This document shows, one piece after another, positions 1 through 8,036 of a stretch of DNA of 64,000 nucleotides; the stretch's first letter is position 1; each line of letters opens with the position of its first letter. A program made the position numbers and the translations under genes. Source of the DNA: Defluviicoccus sp046348835 (GTDB lineage: Bacteria > Pseudomonadota > Alphaproteobacteria > Rhodospirillales > Defluviicoccaceae); the NCBI GenBank assembly GCA_046348835.1, contig JAXMDM010000002.1:310001-374000 (forward strand). Reading direction: 5' to 3'. A model generated the notes under the pieces. The model saw only the letters and a list, made by a program, of their open reading frames with translations, made no database searches and was not told the origin of the DNA.

Positions 1-414
1 GCGGTTGAACGTGTCGCTCCACACGTAGAAATCGCGCTCCGCCGACCCCTCCGGGGCATGGCGGGCCCGCTGGAACCAGGGATGCTGGTCCGATGTGTGG
101 TTGATGACCAGTTCGGTGATGACCCGCAGATTCCGCTTATGGGCCTCTTCTATAAACAATCGGCAATCATCAAGAACCCCATAGGAGGGGTTAACATCGA
201 AATAATCAGAGATATCATAGCCATCATCGCGCAATGGGGAGGGATAAAATGGTAATAACCAAATTGCACTGACGCCCAAGCTTGAGATATAGTCAAGCTT
301 GTCGATCACTCCCCGAAAATCGCCTATGCCGTCCGCATTGCTATCGAAGAATGACTTTAAGTGGAGCTGATAAATGACTGCATCCCTGTACCAACGAATA
401 TCATCAGATGCCAC
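1..414 (-). CDS. treS: Trehalose synthase / maltose alpha-D-glucosyltransferase, 5' end only
   Basis: Only the first 138 codons lie in the window; the gene continues off the left edge. The product is a GH13 enzyme that interconverts maltose and trehalose, in some versions fused to maltokinase. Visible family features are the N-terminal WYRDAVIYQLHLKSFFD block, DGIGDFRG, IWLLPFYPSPLRDDGYD and VITELVINHTSDQHPWFQ, which match TreS better than generic amylases. The start is a GTG at 414, chosen because the AGGGAGAG Shine-Dalgarno stretch lies just upstream and homology begins a few residues after it. The nearby glgC suggests a local glycogen/trehalose theme, although the two genes diverge. Family assignment is firm; the exact activity of the missing C-terminus is unknown. 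Confidence 0.85.
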   Translation of the reverse strand, partial: MASDDIRWYRDAVIYQLHLKSFFDSNADGIGDFRGVIDKLDYISSLGVSAIWLLPFYPSPLRDDGYDISDYFDVNPSYGVLDDCRLFIEEAHKRNLRVITELVINHTSDQHPWFQRARHAPEGSAERDFYVWSDTFNR

Positions 415-601
415 GGGGCTCTCCCTCATTGCGAAGCGGGGCGCTGGTATTCCGAACAGCGGATCGATTGCGGCGGGACGAAGATTACATTTAGGGCATC
501 CCCTTCTCCATACCAAGGCACCTTCGCGACGCAGTCGATTGCGTGTCGATCCTGCAAAGCATACAAGATCGTGGCGGTGCGAAGTTCCGGCACGTCCCGC
601 C

Positions 602-626
602 GGAACCTCTTTCGGTGGCCGCCGTT
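602..626 (+). promoter_or_regulatory. Putative EcfG (general stress response) promoter for the GlsB-type gene
   Basis: GGAAC at 602-606 and CGTT at 623-626 are separated by exactly 16 bases. This equals the alphaproteobacterial EcfG sigma factor consensus (GGAAC-N16/17-CGTT). The predicted transcription start is near 635, about 50 bases before the ATG of a small stress-type membrane protein. The match is seen directly; use of the site is inferred. Confidence 0.6.
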
Positions 627-687
627 GAACAGCAGATGCGCACGGAGGGACGATCCCTAGGTAACGGACCGCAGGAGGAACAGCAGC

Positions 688-951
688 ATGGGCATTCTTT
701 CATGGATCGTCTTCGGCCTGATTGCCGGAATGATCGCCAAGTTTCTGATGCCGGGTCGTGATCCCGGCGGCTTCATCGTCACCATTCTTCTCGGCATCGC
801 CGGCGCGGTGGTCGGCGGCTTCATCGGCACGTCGCTGGGCTTCGGTGCCGTCGACGGCTTCAATTTCGGCAGCTTCATCATCGCCATTCTCGGGGCCATC
901 GTGCTGCTGATCCTGTATCGTGTGGTGATCGGGCGCCGAACCTCCGCCTGA
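688..951 (+). CDS. GlsB/YeaQ/YmgE family stress-response membrane protein
   Basis: An 87-residue, very hydrophobic protein with about three membrane segments (residues 3-20, 28-50 and 57-80) rich in glycine. The opening GILSWIVFGLIAGMIAKFLMPG and the GGFIVTILLGIAGAVVGGF block are typical of the transglycosylase-associated GlsB/YeaQ family, known as stress-induced inner-membrane proteins of unclear mechanism. The start follows a strong GGAGG Shine-Dalgarno sequence. A perfect EcfG-type promoter lies about 60-85 bases upstream, and a 12-bp-stem terminator closes the unit downstream, so it is probably a monocistronic stress gene. Confidence 0.88.
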   Translation: MGILSWIVFGLIAGMIAKFLMPGRDPGGFIVTILLGIAGAVVGGFIGTSLGFGAVDGFNFGSFIIAILGAIVLLILYRVVIGRRTSA

Positions 952-973
952 TGGGGCCGCGACCCGACTGGAA

Positions 974-1005
974 GGGCCGGCAGGCGTAGGGCCTGCCGGC
1001 CCTTT
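974..1005 (+). terminator. Intrinsic terminator after the GlsB-type gene
   Basis: A 12-bp GC-rich perfect stem (974-985 pairing with 991-1002, loop of 5) followed by TTT. It sits 23 bases after the stop at 951 and directly before the glgC ribosome binding site, so glgC may be partly insulated from, or attenuated by, it. Confidence 0.75.
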
Positions 1006-1024
1006 GTCCTTGCGGGAGATCTCG

Positions 1025-2275
1025 ATGAACCTGCGTGCTCTTGCTCTCGTGCTTGCCGGAGGAAAGGGAACCCGTCTCGCTCCCTTGACCAGCGAACGCG
1101 CCAAACCGGCGGTATCCTTTGCCGGCAAGTATCGTATCGTCGACTTCGTCCTCAGCAACCTGGTGAATAGCGGGATCTACTCCATCTACGTCCTCGTCCA
1201 GTTCAAGAGCCAGTCACTGCTCCTGCACCTGAAAGACGGCTGGCAGTTCGCCAATGTTCTCGGCAGCCAATTCATTATTCCGGTTCCCGCCCAGATGCGG
1301 GTGGCGGGGGAGACCTGGTATCGGGGAACGGCGGATGCGATCTATCAGAATCTCAACCTGATCGAGCAGTCGAAGCCGGACGTGGTGGTGGTATTCGGGG
1401 CCGATCACGTCTATCGCATGAACATCGGCGAGATGATCGAAGCGCACCGGCAGACGATGGCCGACATCACCGTCGCCACCACGCCGGTGCCCCGCCGTCA
1501 TGCCACCGAGTTCGGGGCGGTGGAGTGCATGGCCGACGGCCGGATTGTCCGCTTCATCGAAAAGGATCCGGATGCGCCGGGTCGGCCCGACCAGCCGGAC
1601 ACGATTCTGGCGTCCATGGGCAATTATGTGTTCTCGCCCGAAGCGCTGATGCGCATCGTCAAGGCCGACGCGGCCGATCCGCGGAGTTCCCATGACTTCG
1701 GCAAGGACGTCCTGCCGTCGCGGGTCGAGACCGACCGCATTTTCGCCTATGATTTCGAGACCAACCGGATCCCCGGCGAGTCTCCGCACGCCACCAACTA
1801 CTGGCGGGACGTCGGCACCATCGATGCCTACTTCGAGGCGAACATGGAAGCACGGGCGCCGGCTTCCCCCCTCAATCTCTACAACCCCCGCTGGCCGCTG
1901 CGCACGGCGAGCTACCCGGACCCCCCGGCCAGTTTCGCCGCCGACTGCGACGGCCGCCCCGGCTACGCCCACCGGTCGCTCGTCGGGGCCGGCTGCGTGA
2001 TCACCGGGGCGGTGTCCGACTCCATCCTCGGCCGCCGGGTTCACGTGCACGCCAACGCGGTGGTCGAGGAAAGCATCATCCTCGATAACTGCCAGATCGG
2101 GCCGGACGCCCGTATCCGCCGGACGATCATCGACAAGAATGCCCAGGTGGCCGCCGGCGAGAAGATCGGCGTCGATGCCGAGTCCGACCGCCAGAAGTAC
2201 CATGTCAGCCCCGGAGGCATCGTCGTCGTACCGGGCAAGCGGTCGCCGGTCGATCTCTCGATGATCGGGGTCTGA
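1025..2275 (+). CDS. glgC: Glucose-1-phosphate adenylyltransferase
   Basis: ADP-glucose pyrophosphorylase: makes ADP-glucose from glucose-1-phosphate and ATP, the committed step of bacterial glycogen synthesis. The 416-residue length is normal. N-terminal LVLAGGKGTRLAPLT is the nucleotidyltransferase glycine-rich loop, followed by RIVDFVLSNLVNSGI and the VVVFGADHVYRMN substrate block; the C-terminal third has the hexapeptide-type beta-helix (SILGRRVHVHANAVVEESI). ATG 1025 was chosen over an upstream TTG at 1004 because GGGAG lies 7 bases before it and homology starts there. No other glg gene is in the window. The enzyme is usually allosterically controlled. Confidence 0.96.
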   Translation: MNLRALALVLAGGKGTRLAPLTSERAKPAVSFAGKYRIVDFVLSNLVNSGIYSIYVLVQFKSQSLLLHLKDGWQFANVLGSQFIIPVPAQMRVAGETWYRGTADAIYQNLNLIEQSKPDVVVVFGADHVYRMNIGEMIEAHRQTMADITVATTPVPRRHATEFGAVECMADGRIVRFIEKDPDAPGRPDQPDTILASMGNYVFSPEALMRIVKADAADPRSSHDFGKDVLPSRVETDRIFAYDFETNRIPGESPHATNYWRDVGTIDAYFEANMEARAPASPLNLYNPRWPLRTASYPDPPASFAADCDGRPGYAHRSLVGAGCVITGAVSDSILGRRVHVHANAVVEESIILDNCQIGPDARIRRTIIDKNAQVAAGEKIGVDAESDRQKYHVSPGGIVVVPGKRSPVDLSMIGV

Positions 2276-2351
2276 CGGGCGGCCGAAGGGTCCGACGGGG
2301 ACCTGAGCAGCGGGGGGCGAATTCTCCGGGCGGCCGGCGAATCCCCTTCGG

Positions 2352-2648
2352 CTAACCCATCAGAAGTCGAGAGAGGTGGAGCGACAGCCAGACCGCAAAG
2401 GGGGTGAGAAGGACGACGATGAGGATCAGCAGGGCCAGGAGGCGCTTTCCCTCCCGCTGCTGGGTTTCCACGTCTCCCGTCCACAGGTGCGAATCGACGG
2501 CCGGCGGGGTAAAAACGGCCGCCTCGGTGTCTGCGGCTTCCCTTGGCGCCGTTCCGGGAGACGCATCGGCCCGGGCCGCCGTCGCCGCTACCGCCCTTGG
2601 CCGGACTGCGGGGATCTTCGCCATCGTGTCTTGCGCGGATGTGACCAT
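2352..2648 (-). CDS. Small single-span membrane protein, unknown
   Basis: About 98 residues. The first two thirds are Ala/Pro-rich and probably disordered; one strong C-terminal membrane segment (LLALLILIVVLLTPFAVWLSL) precedes a three-residue tail. ATG 2648 is preceded by GGGAG at good spacing, and it overlaps the stop of the SemiSWEET gene by translational coupling, so the two are probably co-transcribed. I do not recognise a family. Coding status is supported by the operon overlap and the clean membrane segment, not by homology. Confidence 0.5.
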   Translation of the reverse strand: MVTSAQDTMAKIPAVRPRAVAATAARADASPGTAPREAADTEAAVFTPPAVDSHLWTGDVETQQREGKRLLALLILIVVLLTPFAVWLSLHLSRLLMG

Positions 2649-2649
2649 C

Positions 2650-2979
2650 TCAGGGGCTCCCACTGCGGGACGCGGAGGCGGGGGCGGGAAGATCCCGCCG
2701 TCGCACCTTAAAGATGAGGATGATGGTCGAGAGAATCAGGCTGGCGGTATTGAAGACGATGATCGGGACACTGCCGATCATCACCCCGTACAGGATCCAC
2801 AAGGAGAATGCGGTCACCGTAATGAGATACATCCGCTTGGAGATCGCGGCCGTATCACCCTCCCTCCAGGCCTTCAAGACCTGCGGCACGAAGCTCGAGG
2901 TGGAGCAGATGCCGGCGACGGTGCCGACCCACTCCGCCAGGGGCGCCATCGTCAACAGGCTATCCGATGACAAGGACAC
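2650..2979 (-). CDS. SemiSWEET family sugar transporter
   Basis: A 109-residue protein with three membrane spans, the size and topology of bacterial SemiSWEETs (one MtN3/saliva triple-helix bundle that works as a dimer). The signature region CSTSSFVPQVLKAWREGDT, with the PQ motif in helix 1, and the ISKRMYLITV block are clear. The family passively moves mono- or disaccharides across the inner membrane. Start is GTG 2979, preceded by AGGAG. It lies about 30 bases downstream of the DUF4142 gene and overlaps the next small membrane gene, so a stress-controlled operon reading leftward from 3835 is plausible. Substrate is unknown. Confidence 0.85.
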   Translation of the reverse strand: MSLSSDSLLTMAPLAEWVGTVAGICSTSSFVPQVLKAWREGDTAAISKRMYLITVTAFSLWILYGVMIGSVPIIVFNTASLILSTIILIFKVRRRDLPAPASASRSGSP

Positions 2980-3009
2980 CCCCCGCTCCTGTGCAGATGC
3001 CAGGCGAGG

Positions 3010-3546
3010 TTACAGCGTATCCTCGATGGCCTGAGCGTTGTCCAGATGACCTCGAAGGGTTGGCAGCGTCTTGGCGGCAAACTGCTTTAGCTGGGTGTTA
3101 TCTCCGTCCTCGCTGTAGTCCTCGAATAGGTCGACGGCATCATCGTGATCTTCGATCATCTCTTGCATATAGGCACGGTCGAAGTCCGCTCCCTTAAGGT
3201 TCTTCAGCTTTTCGTACACGTCCTTCGCCTTGTCGTCCGGCTTCGTGGATAGGGGGATTTTGTCGGCGATCACTATTTTCTTCAGCTCATCGTTGGCAGC
3301 GGTGTGATCCTTGATCATCATCTCCGCGAATGCCTTTACCTGCGCGTTCTGTGAATTGGTCAGCGCCAAGCGGGCAAGCGACATGTCCGCCATGCCGCTA
3401 TCCATCGCCTTCTGCACGAACTGCTCGGCGTCCGCCTGCATCATGTCGCCCAGGATCGGAACGTTCGTCATCGGCCGATCCGCATCGGCCGCCAGGGCAG
3501 GGGCAGCGTTCACCGCAAGCAAGCCGGCGACAATGACCCATCGCAT
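3010..3546 (-). CDS. Secreted DUF4142 domain protein
   Basis: A 178-residue exported protein. The signal peptide is MRWVIVAGLLAVNAAPALAA, with cleavage expected after ALA. The mature part is a DUF4142 four-helix bundle (ferritin-like): ADAEQFVQKAMDSGMADMSL, VKAFAEMMIKDHTAANDEL and the C-terminal MIEDHDDAVDLFEDYS block with repeated His/Asp/Glu pairs. The function of the family is not established; members are common in stress regulons of alphaproteobacteria. ATG 3546 was preferred to an ATG 30 bases upstream because of the AGGTAGG ribosome binding site and the signal peptide. It lies between a small acidic stress-type gene and the SemiSWEET gene on the same strand. Confidence 0.85.
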   Translation of the reverse strand: MRWVIVAGLLAVNAAPALAADADRPMTNVPILGDMMQADAEQFVQKAMDSGMADMSLARLALTNSQNAQVKAFAEMMIKDHTAANDELKKIVIADKIPLSTKPDDKAKDVYEKLKNLKGADFDRAYMQEMIEDHDDAVDLFEDYSEDGDNTQLKQFAAKTLPTLRGHLDNAQAIEDTL

Positions 3547-3652
3547 CTCGTGCCTACCTTTCTGTCCCGCCGTCATCGGATGTTCGTGCGGCCGGCGGCG
3601 GGGCCAAAGGGAACGGCCGGTCTCCGGGCGGGCAAGTCTCCGGGCGGGCGCA

Positions 3653-3835
3653 TCAGCCCCGCTGCTTGTGCCTTGGGGCCCCGGCGGTGGAGCCGGTCAT
3701 TGCCGGCGGATCGCTCGCCGGAAAGGACTCCTCGCTGGCCTCATCGATCATGTCCTCCTGTTGCTCGTCCGTCGGCGGCTCCTCCGCAGCAGGCTTCTTC
3801 TCGTTAACCGGATCATCTCCCGTCGGGTTGGCCAT
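3653..3835 (-). CDS. Small acidic protein, likely stress-induced
   Basis: A 60-residue, strongly acidic, low-complexity protein with the conserved core IDEASEESFPASDPPA found in many short alphaproteobacterial hypothetical proteins. Function is unknown. The start ATG 3835 has GCGAGGTGAC upstream. A full EcfG-type promoter sits about 40-60 bases upstream, which supports expression in the general stress response. It is first in a leftward set with the DUF4142, SemiSWEET and small membrane genes. Confidence 0.75.
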   Translation of the reverse strand: MANPTGDDPVNEKKPAAEEPPTDEQQEDMIDEASEESFPASDPPAMTGSTAGAPRHKQRG

Positions 3836-3871
3836 TTGTCACCTCGCCTTTTCGCATCGTTGTCCCGGGAA

Positions 3872-3896
3872 AACGCCTGCGCGCGGCAGGGGTTCC
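3872..3896 (-). promoter_or_regulatory. Putative EcfG promoter for the small acidic protein gene
   Basis: On the minus strand, GGAAC (3896-3892) is followed after exactly 16 bases by CGTT (3875-3872), the same arrangement as at 602-626. The predicted start near 3863 leaves a leader of about 28 bases before the ATG at 3835. Two exact matches, each correctly placed before a stress-type gene, make chance unlikely; activity itself is inferred. Confidence 0.6.
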
Positions 3897-4258
3897 CGCC
3901 CCGACCGGCCCGTGGGCGCAGTGACCGGCGCACGGCGTTCATGGGTCTCCGGCCAGCGATAGGGACGGACCAGAAAGAAAAAACGACTCATCGCCCCGGG
4001 TCGGGGTTATGGTTCAAGATGCGCGAGGCTGGGCACGCACGCCGGGCCTTGTCCCTGCGCCGCCGGTTCGTTCGCGAGCAGGTTTGTCCTCTCGCTTCAG
4101 GGCGGCCGGGATGGACGGGTTGCGGCCGCGCCGCATCCATGAAGTCGGTCCGATCCGTCTTCATTCACTGTCATTGGCCGAGGTCGGCCGGCTGAGCTTT
4201 CTGGCTCCAGCGTCCGGACCTTCGGTCGTCAGCAACATCGCAATGGAGGCACCGGAAC
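3897..4258. other. Intergenic stretch, no gene seen
   Basis: This is the space between two divergent small stress-type genes. Open frames here are short, overlap on both strands and lack ribosome binding sites. No RNA gene or hairpin with a T-tract was recognised. It presumably holds the promoter of the 4259 gene, for which no clear EcfG or sigma-70 match was found. Confidence 0.4.
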
Positions 4259-4456
4259 ATGCCCCGCAAGCCGAATTACCGATTTGAACGGGCCGAACGC
4301 GACCGCGCCAAGGCGGCGAAAAAAGCGGAACGTCTGAAGGCAAGAAAGGAGCGCGCGAATGCCGGCGACGAGGAGGAGACGACGGTTGTCGATGAAGACG
4401 GGGAGGTAGGAGACGGAGGCGGTGAGGCGGACGCGCGAACCCATCCCGACGACTGA
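4259..4456 (+). CDS. Small conserved highly charged protein
   Basis: A 65-residue protein. The N-terminal half is a basic helix (PRKPNYRFERAERDRAKAAK, followed by more Lys/Arg/Ala/Glu) and the C-terminal half is acidic. The opening motif recurs in short hypothetical proteins of Rhizobiales and Rhodospirillales. Function is unknown; the charge pattern would suit a nucleic-acid or ribosome partner, but that is only inference. The start has GGAGG about 12 bases upstream. The marC homologue follows 17 bases after the stop, so co-transcription is likely. Confidence 0.7.
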   Translation: MPRKPNYRFERAERDRAKAAKKAERLKARKERANAGDEEETTVVDEDGEVGDGGGEADARTHPDD

Positions 4457-4473
4457 AACCAGGGTGTGAGCAT

Positions 4474-5109
4474 ATGACCGCCGACCTCAACATCGTCACC
4501 TGCCTGGTGGCCTTGCTGGCGATCATGAATCCCATCGGCAACATCCCGTTGTTCCTGGTGATGACCGAGGGCGACGACGCCGCCCAGCGCCGGCGGACGG
4601 CGCTGGTGACGTCGTTGGCGGTGATGATCACGCTGATGGTCGTTGCCCTGGCCGGCGCCGACATCCTGGAGGCGCTGGGGATCACCGTCGATGACCTGCG
4701 CATTGCCGGCGGGCTGGTGATCCTGCTCATCGGGATGAGCATGCTGCACTCCGAGACCAGCGCCATCCATAACTCGGCTGCCGAGACGGAGGAGGGGAGG
4801 CGCAAGGAGAGCCCGGCGATCGTGCCGCTGGCGATCCCCCTCACCGCCGGACCGGGCGCCATGGCGACCGTCATCGTCTACGCGAAAGACGCCCGGCAGT
4901 TGCTGGACTACGCCTCGCTCGCCGCCGCCATCGCCGCGGCGTCGTTCGCCACCTATTTCGCTTTCCGCGCCAGCGCCGTGGTGAAGCGCGCCTTTGGCGT
5001 CTCCGGGATGAACATCATGGTCCGGATCATGGGGCTGCTCCTCGCCTCGATCGCTGTCGGCATGATCGCGACCGGCCTCAAAGGCATATTCCCCGGGCTT
5101 TCCCGCTGA
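4474..5109 (+). CDS. MarC family inner-membrane protein
   Basis: A 211-residue protein with six predicted membrane helices, the normal size for MarC/UPF0056. Family blocks are visible: LLAIMNPIGNIPLFLVMTEG at the N-terminus, LRIAGGLVILLIGMSML in the middle, IVPLAIPLTAGPGAMATVIV, and the C-terminal IMGLLLASIAVGMIATGLKG. Despite the name, MarC is not proven to confer drug resistance and the transported species is unknown. It probably shares a transcript with the small charged protein upstream and is convergent with gpt. Confidence 0.92.
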   Translation: MTADLNIVTCLVALLAIMNPIGNIPLFLVMTEGDDAAQRRRTALVTSLAVMITLMVVALAGADILEALGITVDDLRIAGGLVILLIGMSMLHSETSAIHNSAAETEEGRRKESPAIVPLAIPLTAGPGAMATVIVYAKDARQLLDYASLAAAIAAASFATYFAFRASAVVKRAFGVSGMNIMVRIMGLLLASIAVGMIATGLKGIFPGLSR

Positions 5110-5181
5110 TCCGGCGGGCGGCCCGAGCGGACGACCTGAGCGGACGGCCTGAGCGGCGAGGACACGGTCGGTTCGGGGTGA

Positions 5182-5655
5182 CTAATCGTCGATCGCGGCA
5201 GGATCGCGATCCCAGGGGAAGTCGATCCAAACGTCCTGGCCGACCTCGCGCAGAAAGGTGTCGACGAAGGGGCGGCCGGCGGGTTTGACGTACAAGGCGG
5301 CGTAGTGGGCGGCCGGCAGCAGGCTCCGCGCCGTCTCCGCGGTTGCCCCGGAATCGGCCACGTCATCGATGAGCAGCCAGCCGGCGCCGGTGCCGATGGT
5401 GGACGGGGGCGCCTTCAGGACTTCGATCGGTCCCCGCGTCTGGCCGATATAGCTGGCGATGCAGACGGTCTCGACCACCCGGAGATCGAGGACGCGGGCG
5501 ATGATGGCGGCCGGCACCAGGCCACCGCGACTGATGGCGACGATCCCCTGCCATGGCGCCAGTCGCGCCAGACGCCGGGCGAGATCGGTCGCCTCCCGAT
5601 GCATCTCGTGCCAGGAGGACGAGTGAATTCGCGCTGCGGCGCGCAGGCCCTTCAT
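5182..5655 (-). CDS. gpt: Xanthine-guanine phosphoribosyltransferase
   Basis: A 157-residue purine salvage enzyme that transfers phosphoribose from PRPP to xanthine, guanine or hypoxanthine. GIVAISRGGLVPAAIIARVL near residue 35, VCIASYIGQT, the PRPP loop LLIDDVADSGATAE (residues 96-109) and the C-terminal YVKPAGRPFVDT plus WIDFPWD match E. coli Gpt along the full length. The open frame extends nearly 100 codons further upstream with Arg/Pro-rich, unconserved sequence, so ATG 5655, which gives the family length, is preferred. The ribosome binding site there is weak. Confidence 0.9.
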   Translation of the reverse strand: MKGLRAAARIHSSSWHEMHREATDLARRLARLAPWQGIVAISRGGLVPAAIIARVLDLRVVETVCIASYIGQTRGPIEVLKAPPSTIGTGAGWLLIDDVADSGATAETARSLLPAAHYAALYVKPAGRPFVDTFLREVGQDVWIDFPWDRDPAAIDD

Positions 5656-6074
5656 CCCATGTTTGTCCCGCGAAGACCGATCCCGATCGCCTCTCCCTGA
5701 CGACGGCAGCGTCCGACCGACGGAGCCTGCTGATGGCGGGAGCGACGGCGGATGGTAGACGAAGCCCAAGGCAGCGACAAGCGCCCCCAGGGAACGCCGC
5801 CTGGGGAACGCGCCTCGGGCGCAGCAGGCGGGGGCAGGTGAGCGCGGGGCGGAACGCAAGGTGGCCCCCCGGGGCGCTGGCCCCTCCACACGACACTCAA
5901 TCACCAACGTTCCGTCGCCGGACAAGCCGCTCACCATAAGGGGATCGCTCGTTCACGGCTTGCCGCCGCGCCACGCTTTCCCGTGCGGGAGATCAGTGCC
6001 ACAACGTCGCCCTTCCACCCAGCAGTAGAATTTTACGCCATTTCGGATCATAGTCCGCGAGAGATCACACTCGG
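5656..6074. other. Divergent intergenic region without a recognised gene
   Basis: Open frames in this 419-base gap are upstream extensions of gpt or Arg/Pro/Ala-rich shadows without start signals. No RNA gene was recognised. Composition changes sharply near 6010, from GC-rich to AT-rich, marking the border of the foreign-looking gene that follows. Confidence 0.4.
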
Positions 6075-7322
6075 ATGATTCATATGCCTGCTCCAGCCGT
6101 ACACGCTGCGACAATATGGCGAATTGTACGTCCGCAGCTAATAATTGCGACGTGCACATCCTTATTATTGGAAATTGGTCTCATCGGTTGCGCACCCTTA
6201 TCTGCTCAAGAATCTCACCAACCCCATATGAATCAAGGAACTTACGTCACTCCTCACCCACTCAGCGAAAATGATGTTAGTGCCGCGTTTCGCGCAGATA
6301 AAGCGAAGGATTATGCGGTTGCGTTGCCAATTTTTGAAAGAATAGCCGACGCCAGTACACCTCCTGCTGATTTGTCACCGGATCTTGCAGAGAAATTTCT
6401 CAAGAATGTTGCGTGGGCAGAGTTGCATATCGGTCTATACTACGAGAACGGTCTTGGAGTACCTCAGGACTACCATAATGCCGCATTGTGGTATCAGCAC
6501 GCTTCACAAGTCCCTGTTCCCAGGTCATTGGACGTCGCGAATGCAAAGGTGAAGTTGGGCCTATTTAACTATTATGGCCTGGGCATACCGCGCAATATTG
6601 ATAATGCCCGCACGCTTGTTGCTGATGGCGAATATAGCCTAGTTGGTACAACAAATTATGCGTACCTCATAGACCACGGGCTTATGCCAACGTCTGCTGA
6701 CGAAGGATTACATTTGGGAAATCACCTCAATGAAATGGTTGCTTCTGATAGAAAGCTACATAATTACACGCCTGTACCTGTAACCAACGATGCTCATGAA
6801 AGCTATACTGCCCTCCTAGAACAGGTAGTATCCGAAGACGCTGCCGGATGGGGATTTAACAAATATGATGTAGGCAGTATGCATGGCACAAGAGTGCTGT
6901 CACTTTATAGGAATAAGGGTGATGGAAGCGTTAAGGTAAGCGGCATGTACACGTATAATGGAGGTGCCAAAGGCTCTGTGGTAGCCAAAGTGATTGATGG
7001 AAAAGTCATATGTTTAGAATATGCTGACACTAACGACTGCAGGCCGCCAAATGATCCGGAAGAAGTTCGCCGCGAGAAAGCCAAGCTTGCGGCTGAGATT
7101 ACTACCCATCAAGCGGCGGAGCAGGCAGCATGGAATCGCATGACCAGGGGGCAAAAGGCAGACCACTGCAAAGTACGCTGCCAATCGGAGGCAAGTGCGT
7201 GCCAATCGGAAAATTACGACATGGATGTATGGTTCCCTGACTCGTCATGGATCCAGTCTTCTAAAAGCAACTGTGGCGATGTTGCTGTAAACTGTATGCA
7301 AAATTGCATGGCTGGAAATTGA
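6075..7322 (+). CDS. Sel1-repeat lipoprotein, AT-rich, probably acquired
   Basis: A 415-residue protein. A long basic N-region leads into a hydrophobic stretch ending in LIGC, a lipobox candidate around residue 39. At least two Sel1/TPR-like repeats are visible: AELHIGLYYENGLGVPQDYH with AALWYQHA, then AKVKLGLFNYYGLGIPRNID with ARTLV. The C-terminus is cysteine-rich (CKVRCQSEASACQ, CGDVAVNCMQNC), which suggests disulfides outside the cytoplasm. Such proteins often act as protein-protein adaptors; no partner is known here. The gene is strikingly AT-rich with codon choice unlike all its neighbours and stands alone, suggesting horizontal transfer. The ribosome binding site is weak, so the start is uncertain. 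Confidence 0.7.
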   Translation: MIHMPAPAVHAATIWRIVRPQLIIATCTSLLLEIGLIGCAPLSAQESHQPHMNQGTYVTPHPLSENDVSAAFRADKAKDYAVALPIFERIADASTPPADLSPDLAEKFLKNVAWAELHIGLYYENGLGVPQDYHNAALWYQHASQVPVPRSLDVANAKVKLGLFNYYGLGIPRNIDNARTLVADGEYSLVGTTNYAYLIDHGLMPTSADEGLHLGNHLNEMVASDRKLHNYTPVPVTNDAHESYTALLEQVVSEDAAGWGFNKYDVGSMHGTRVLSLYRNKGDGSVKVSGMYTYNGGAKGSVVAKVIDGKVICLEYADTNDCRPPNDPEEVRREKAKLAAEITTHQAAEQAAWNRMTRGQKADHCKVRCQSEASACQSENYDMDVWFPDSSWIQSSKSNCGDVAVNCMQNCMAGN

Positions 7323-7674
7323 ACATAATTTTGTGTAGAGGATGTGCAGTGACGGATCGCCTGACGGTTGCCGCCCCGACACGGCGCGTGTAACCCGCCA
7401 GGAGGCCCTCGCCCTCGCCGTGGCGGCCCCCCGCCGGCGGCAAGCTTGATTCCTGAATGGTCTGTGGCGACACCACGCACGGGGATGCCAATCCCGCGCA
7501 GGGGGCGTCGCCATCGCTTGCAGCGCGTTCTTGGGGTGGCAACACGATGAGACATTGGATATAAGGAGGCCGACGCCCGTCTTTCAACGGAGATGGTGGC
7601 GGGTGGTTATTACGCGGATGGTGGGGCTCAAATCGATGACAACCGCCCCCGCGAACAGCGATGAGTCATTGAAA
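7323..7674. other. Gap between the Sel1 lipoprotein gene and tRNA-Arg
   Basis: About 350 bases return to high GC. Short frames exist on both strands but none has a credible start or family match. I saw no terminator, riboswitch or repeat here. Confidence 0.4.
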
Positions 7675-7750
7675 GCGCCCGTAGCTCAATGGATAGAGCA
7701 TCTGACTACGGATCAGAAGGTTAGGGGTTCGAGTCCTCTCGGGCGCGCCA
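7675..7750 (+). tRNA. tRNA-Arg (anticodon ACG), with encoded CCA
   Basis: The 76-base sequence folds as a standard cloverleaf. The acceptor stem GCGCCCG (7675-7681) pairs with CGGGCGC (7740-7746), the discriminator is G and CCA is encoded. The anticodon stem TCTGA/TCAGA encloses the loop CTACGGA with anticodon ACG at 7708-7710, and the T-arm contains GGTTCGAGTCC. This tRNA decodes CGU/CGC/CGA through inosine. Remnants of mobile DNA begin directly downstream, so its 3' end may have served as an integration site, although no second copy of the 3' end was found in the window. Confidence 0.97.
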
Positions 7751-7888
7751 ATTGAATCAAGGGGTTAGCTGGACAGACGCTCTTAGACCATCGCAGCTAG
7801 CCGATTCTAGGGCACTTATAGGGCACAATCTCGACGGTCGGTTATCGACGTCGCGCGGCGCGAGAAAGGCAACCAAAAGGTAAACGGA

Positions 7889-8036
7889 TTGCGCCGCCGC
7901 GCACTCTACAGCGACGCTGATCTCGATCGGATCATCGCAGCGGCCAGCGGCCTGCCGGCGGGTGAAATCGAGCCTGGTGATCCGTCGCCGCGCAATCGGC
8001 GGGCTGGGCGAGCGTTGACAGCTATAGGGCTGACCG
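7889..8036 (+). pseudogene. Possible remnant of a small mobile-element ORF
   Basis: Frame with RRRALYSDADLDRIIAAAS followed by GLPAGEIEPGD. This resembles the short conserved ORFs that precede the primase gene in some alphaproteobacterial prophages and integrative elements. It has no good ribosome binding site, and after residue 35 the frame continues only as low-complexity sequence antisense or out of frame to the next remnant. The resemblance is by pattern memory only. Confidence 0.25.

Noticed and set aside
5110..5181. Short direct repeats CCTGAGCGGA between marC and gpt
   Set aside because: Only two to three imperfect copies of about ten bases; not enough for a functional repeat call.
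7730..7750. Attachment-site duplication of the tRNA-Arg 3' end
   Set aside because: I looked for the tRNA 3' sequence again towards the integrase fragment at 24 kb and found no second copy, so no att boundaries are annotated.
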